Part shown: in pieces, positions 61,975 to 64,000 of the stretch
How positions within the stretch are numbered: position 1 is the stretch's first letter
How the letters are laid out: each line of letters opens with the position of its first letter
Assembly (NCBI RefSeq): GCF_030412965.1
Contig: NZ_JAUHJQ010000002.1
Span: 186,001-250,000, forward strand
Source of the DNA: Nocardioides oceani
GTDB lineage: Bacteria; Actinomycetota; Actinomycetes; Propionibacteriales; Nocardioidaceae
Length of the DNA: 64,000 nt
Direction: 5' to 3'
Notes under the pieces: model-generated
The model's input: the letters and a program-made list of their open reading frames with translations, nothing else
The model's database searches: none
What the model was told of the DNA's origin: nothing
Position numbers and translations under genes: made by a program

Positions 61975-62709
61975 ATGTCCGTGCAGCCGATCCGCCTCGC
62001 GGTGGTGAACGACTACGAGCTCGTCGTCGCCGGTGTCGCCGCGATGCTCGCACCGTTCAGCGAGCAGGTCGAGCTGGTCGAGCTCGCCAGCGGCGTACCG
62101 GTGGCGAGCGACGTGGACGTGGTGCTCTTCGACGACTTCGCCCAGGGCGAGGGTCCCGACCTCGACGACCTGGTCCGCGAGGACTGCGCCAAGGTCGTCG
62201 TCTACAGCTGGCACACCGACCCGCGGCTCGTGGACAGCGCGCTGGAGCGCGGCGCCGCCGGCTACCTGCACAAGGCGGTGGGCGCCGAGGAGATCGTGGC
62301 CGCGGTCGAGAAGGTCCGAGCCGGGGGCGTGGTCCGCCCCGACGGCACCCCCGACGGCCTCCCGGACGGGCCCGGGTCCGGCAGCGGGAACGGCAGCGGG
62401 AACGGCAGCGGGAACCGCGGCGCGCTCGACGGCACGGGGTCCGCCGGCGAGGCCGACCAGGGCGGAGGTGCGTGGCCCGGCCAGGGCGATGGCCTGAGCC
62501 CGCGCGAGTCCGAGATCCTCGCGCTCATCACCCGCGGCCTGTCGAACCAGGAGATCGCGGAGCGGACCTACCTCTCGATCAACTCGGTCAAGACCTACAT
62601 CCGCACCGCCTACCGCAAGATCGGGGTCACCCGGCGCTCGCAGGCGGTCGCCTGGGGCATGTCCCACGGGTTCGCGCCGGACCGGTCGCGCCGGCGGCTC
62701 GCGGACTGA
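61975..62709 (+). CDS. LuxR-family response regulator with Gly/Ser/Asn linker
   Basis: A 244-residue regulator. The receiver-like domain has LAVVNDYELVVAGV and VVLFDDFAQGEG (an Asp pair at the phospho-acceptor strand), and the Lys in AGYLHKAVGAEE is kept. A flexible linker holds three GSGN units. The LuxR HTH (LSPRESEILALITRGLSNQEIAERTYLSINSVKTYIRTAYRKIG) is nearly the same as in the regulator at 12371-13000. No sensor kinase adjoins it. Confidence 0.83.
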   Translation: MSVQPIRLAVVNDYELVVAGVAAMLAPFSEQVELVELASGVPVASDVDVVLFDDFAQGEGPDLDDLVREDCAKVVVYSWHTDPRLVDSALERGAAGYLHKAVGAEEIVAAVEKVRAGGVVRPDGTPDGLPDGPGSGSGNGSGNGSGNRGALDGTGSAGEADQGGGAWPGQGDGLSPRESEILALITRGLSNQEIAERTYLSINSVKTYIRTAYRKIGVTRRSQAVAWGMSHGFAPDRSRRRLAD

Positions 62710-62737
62710 GCCCGGTCCGACGGGACACCGGGCCCGC

Positions 62738-63982
62738 ATGGACCTCACCCTGCGACTCCTGCGGCACGGGTACGACGCCGTCGCCGCCGACCGCGCCGCC
62801 CGGGGCGTCGCCCCCGACGCCGGCACGCACGCCAGCCGCCTCGCCGGGCGGCGCGCCGTGGTGGTGCGCAGCGAGCCGGGCGCCCGGTTCTTCTACGACG
62901 AGTCCGCGGCGGAGCGGAAGGGCGTCGTGCCGCCGCCGCTCGCCTGGCTGCTCTTCGGCCGCGGCGCGCTGCACGGCCTGGACGGCGACGCCCACCGCGA
63001 CCGCAAGCGGACCATGGTCGACGTGCTCTCCGCCGACGGCCTCGGCCCGCTCGTGACCGACGTCGGCAGCGAGCTCGGCTCCGCCGTCGCGACCTGGCCG
63101 GGCCGGGAGGTGAGCGTCCACCCGGCGCTCGTCTCGGTCTACGGCCGGGCCGTGCTGCGCTGGGCCGGCCTGCCGCTCACCGACGAGCGGGCCGACACGA
63201 TCGCGCACCGGCTCTCCCAGCAGGTCGACGGCTTCGGCTTCGCCGGGCCGGCGTACGCCCGCGGCTGGGCGTCGCGGCTGTGGTGGAACCGGTACGCCAC
63301 GCGACTGGCCGCCGACATCCGCGCCGGCCGCTCACAGGTCCCGGCGGACGCGCCGGCGGCCCGCGTGGTCGGCGGCATCGACGCCGACGACCGCACCGCC
63401 GGCGTGGAGCTGGGCAACATCCTGCGGCCGACCGTCGCCGTGGCCTGGCTGGGCTCCTTCGCGGCGATGCGCCTGGCGGGGCGCCCGGACTGGCGCGAGC
63501 GCCTCGCGGACCCAGGGGAGGAGCTCGCCCGGATGGCCTTCGCCCAGGAGGTACGCCGCACGACGCCGTTCGCCCCGGTGCTGGCCGCCCGCGCCACGCG
63601 GCCGGCGACGATCGACGGCGTGCGCGTGCGCCGCGGGGACCGGCTCGTCCTCGACATCATGGGGATCGACCACGACCCCGCCCGCTGGGAGGCGCCGGGG
63701 GAGTTCCGGCCCGAGCGGTTCCTCGACCACGCGCCGGGCGCGTTCGACCTCGTGCCCCAGGGCGGCGGCCACCCTTCGGGTCACCGGTGCCCCGGGGAGT
63801 CGCTGACGCTGCGGGTGCTCGAGGCGACGCTGCGCGTGCTGGCGGGCGTGCCCTACGAGGTGGTGGACCCCTCGGTCGACCTGACCCGGATGCCCACCAC
63901 CCCTCGTGACGGCCTGCGGGTCAGGGTGCCGGCGGGTGCTCGGCCCCGATCTGCTCACGCATCGTCTCCAGGATCCGCGTGA
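62738..63982 (+). CDS. Cytochrome P450 of the CYP152 peroxygenase type
   Basis: A 414-residue P450. The haem-binding loop is PQGGGHPSGHRCPGE with the Cys ligand, and the I-helix reads NILRPTVAVAW, where Arg-Pro takes the place of the usual acid-Thr pair. Both are marks of CYP152 fatty-acid peroxygenases, which use hydrogen peroxide and need no redox partner. The ExxR is weak. No ferredoxin gene is nearby, which fits. Its end overlaps the convergent sigma-factor gene by 62 bases. Confidence 0.83.
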   Translation: MDLTLRLLRHGYDAVAADRAARGVAPDAGTHASRLAGRRAVVVRSEPGARFFYDESAAERKGVVPPPLAWLLFGRGALHGLDGDAHRDRKRTMVDVLSADGLGPLVTDVGSELGSAVATWPGREVSVHPALVSVYGRAVLRWAGLPLTDERADTIAHRLSQQVDGFGFAGPAYARGWASRLWWNRYATRLAADIRAGRSQVPADAPAARVVGGIDADDRTAGVELGNILRPTVAVAWLGSFAAMRLAGRPDWRERLADPGEELARMAFAQEVRRTTPFAPVLAARATRPATIDGVRVRRGDRLVLDIMGIDHDPARWEAPGEFRPERFLDHAPGAFDLVPQGGGHPSGHRCPGESLTLRVLEATLRVLAGVPYEVVDPSVDLTRMPTTPRDGLRVRVPAGARPRSAHASSPGSA

Positions 63983-64000
63983 GCACCCGGGAGACCTGCA
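63921..64000 (-). CDS. SigB/SigF-type sigma factor, C-terminal end (partial)
   Basis: The last 26 residues of a minus-strand gene, QVSRVLTRILETMREQIG then AEHPPAP and TGA. The QVSRxLxRxLxxLR pattern is the end of the region 4 helix of SigB/SigF/SigG-type stress sigma factors. The gene begins beyond the window. Confidence 0.65.
   Translation of the reverse strand, partial: QVSRVLTRILETMREQIGAEHPPAP

Overview
The window is a very G+C-rich actinobacterial chromosome segment. Dense coding, GTG/TTG starts, ATGA/GTGA gene overlaps, leaderless starts behind TANNNT boxes, an F420-type oxidoreductase and an oligoribonuclease all suggest a Nocardioides-like member of the Propionibacteriales. That taxon is an inference from style, not a database match.

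Region by region. 1-16.4 kb is housekeeping and surface functions: two glycosyltransferases, a flavodoxin-like reductase, an F420-type oxidoreductase, a Ser/Thr kinase with a Lys/Gly tail, hydrolases, tRNA-Lys(CTT), an FAD oxidoreductase, a MASE1-like histidine kinase, a penicillin-acylase-type Ntn hydrolase, a LuxR regulator, and a polyol dehydrogenase / HAD phosphatase / CDP-glycerol-transferase operon. 16.5-34.8 kb is the first half of an aerobic cobalamin locus: riboswitch, cobG(truncated)-cobH-cobIJ-cobM-bluB, then a lower-G+C island (about 21.65-25.99 kb), then cobL on the minus strand, and a second riboswitch driving chelatase I/D-cobA-cobO-cobBC-cobD. 34.7-47.2 kb interrupts the cobalamin genes with a secreted lipase, cytochrome b561, an MFS/GntR pair, a Pls/PosA-type poly-amino-acid synthetase cassette (synthetase, M1 peptidase, phosphopantetheinyl transferase) bracketed by about 131-bp direct repeats, and two glycosyltransferases. 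47.4-58.6 kb returns to cobalamin on the minus strand: a riboswitch-led cobN-cobF-cobQ-cobK operon, then a riboswitch-led btuFCD operon that ends in a CbiX/2Fe-2S fusion and a Crp/Fnr regulator. 58.7-64 kb holds tRNA-His(GTG), orn, a MauE/DsbA pair, an adenosine deaminase homologue, a second LuxR regulator, a CYP152-type P450 and the end of a sigma factor.

Together the cobalamin genes cover most steps from uroporphyrinogen III to adenosylcobinamide phosphate, plus dimethylbenzimidazole synthesis and corrinoid uptake, with four cobalamin riboswitches. Genes for nucleotide-loop assembly (cobP/U, cobS, cobT) are not in the window, and CobG lacks the C-terminal Fe-S segment, so the precorrin-3B step is doubtful here.

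The most novel-looking pieces are: (1) the three-gene TIGR04255-like / HTH / degenerate-Fic operon in the low-G+C island; (2) the Pls-M1-PPTase cassette between direct repeats derived from the 3' end of a gntR gene; (3) a 45-bp tandem repeat inserted in frame in the chelatase ATPase; (4) the truncated CobG; (5) an A+T-rich palindrome with repeated half-sites before cobD.
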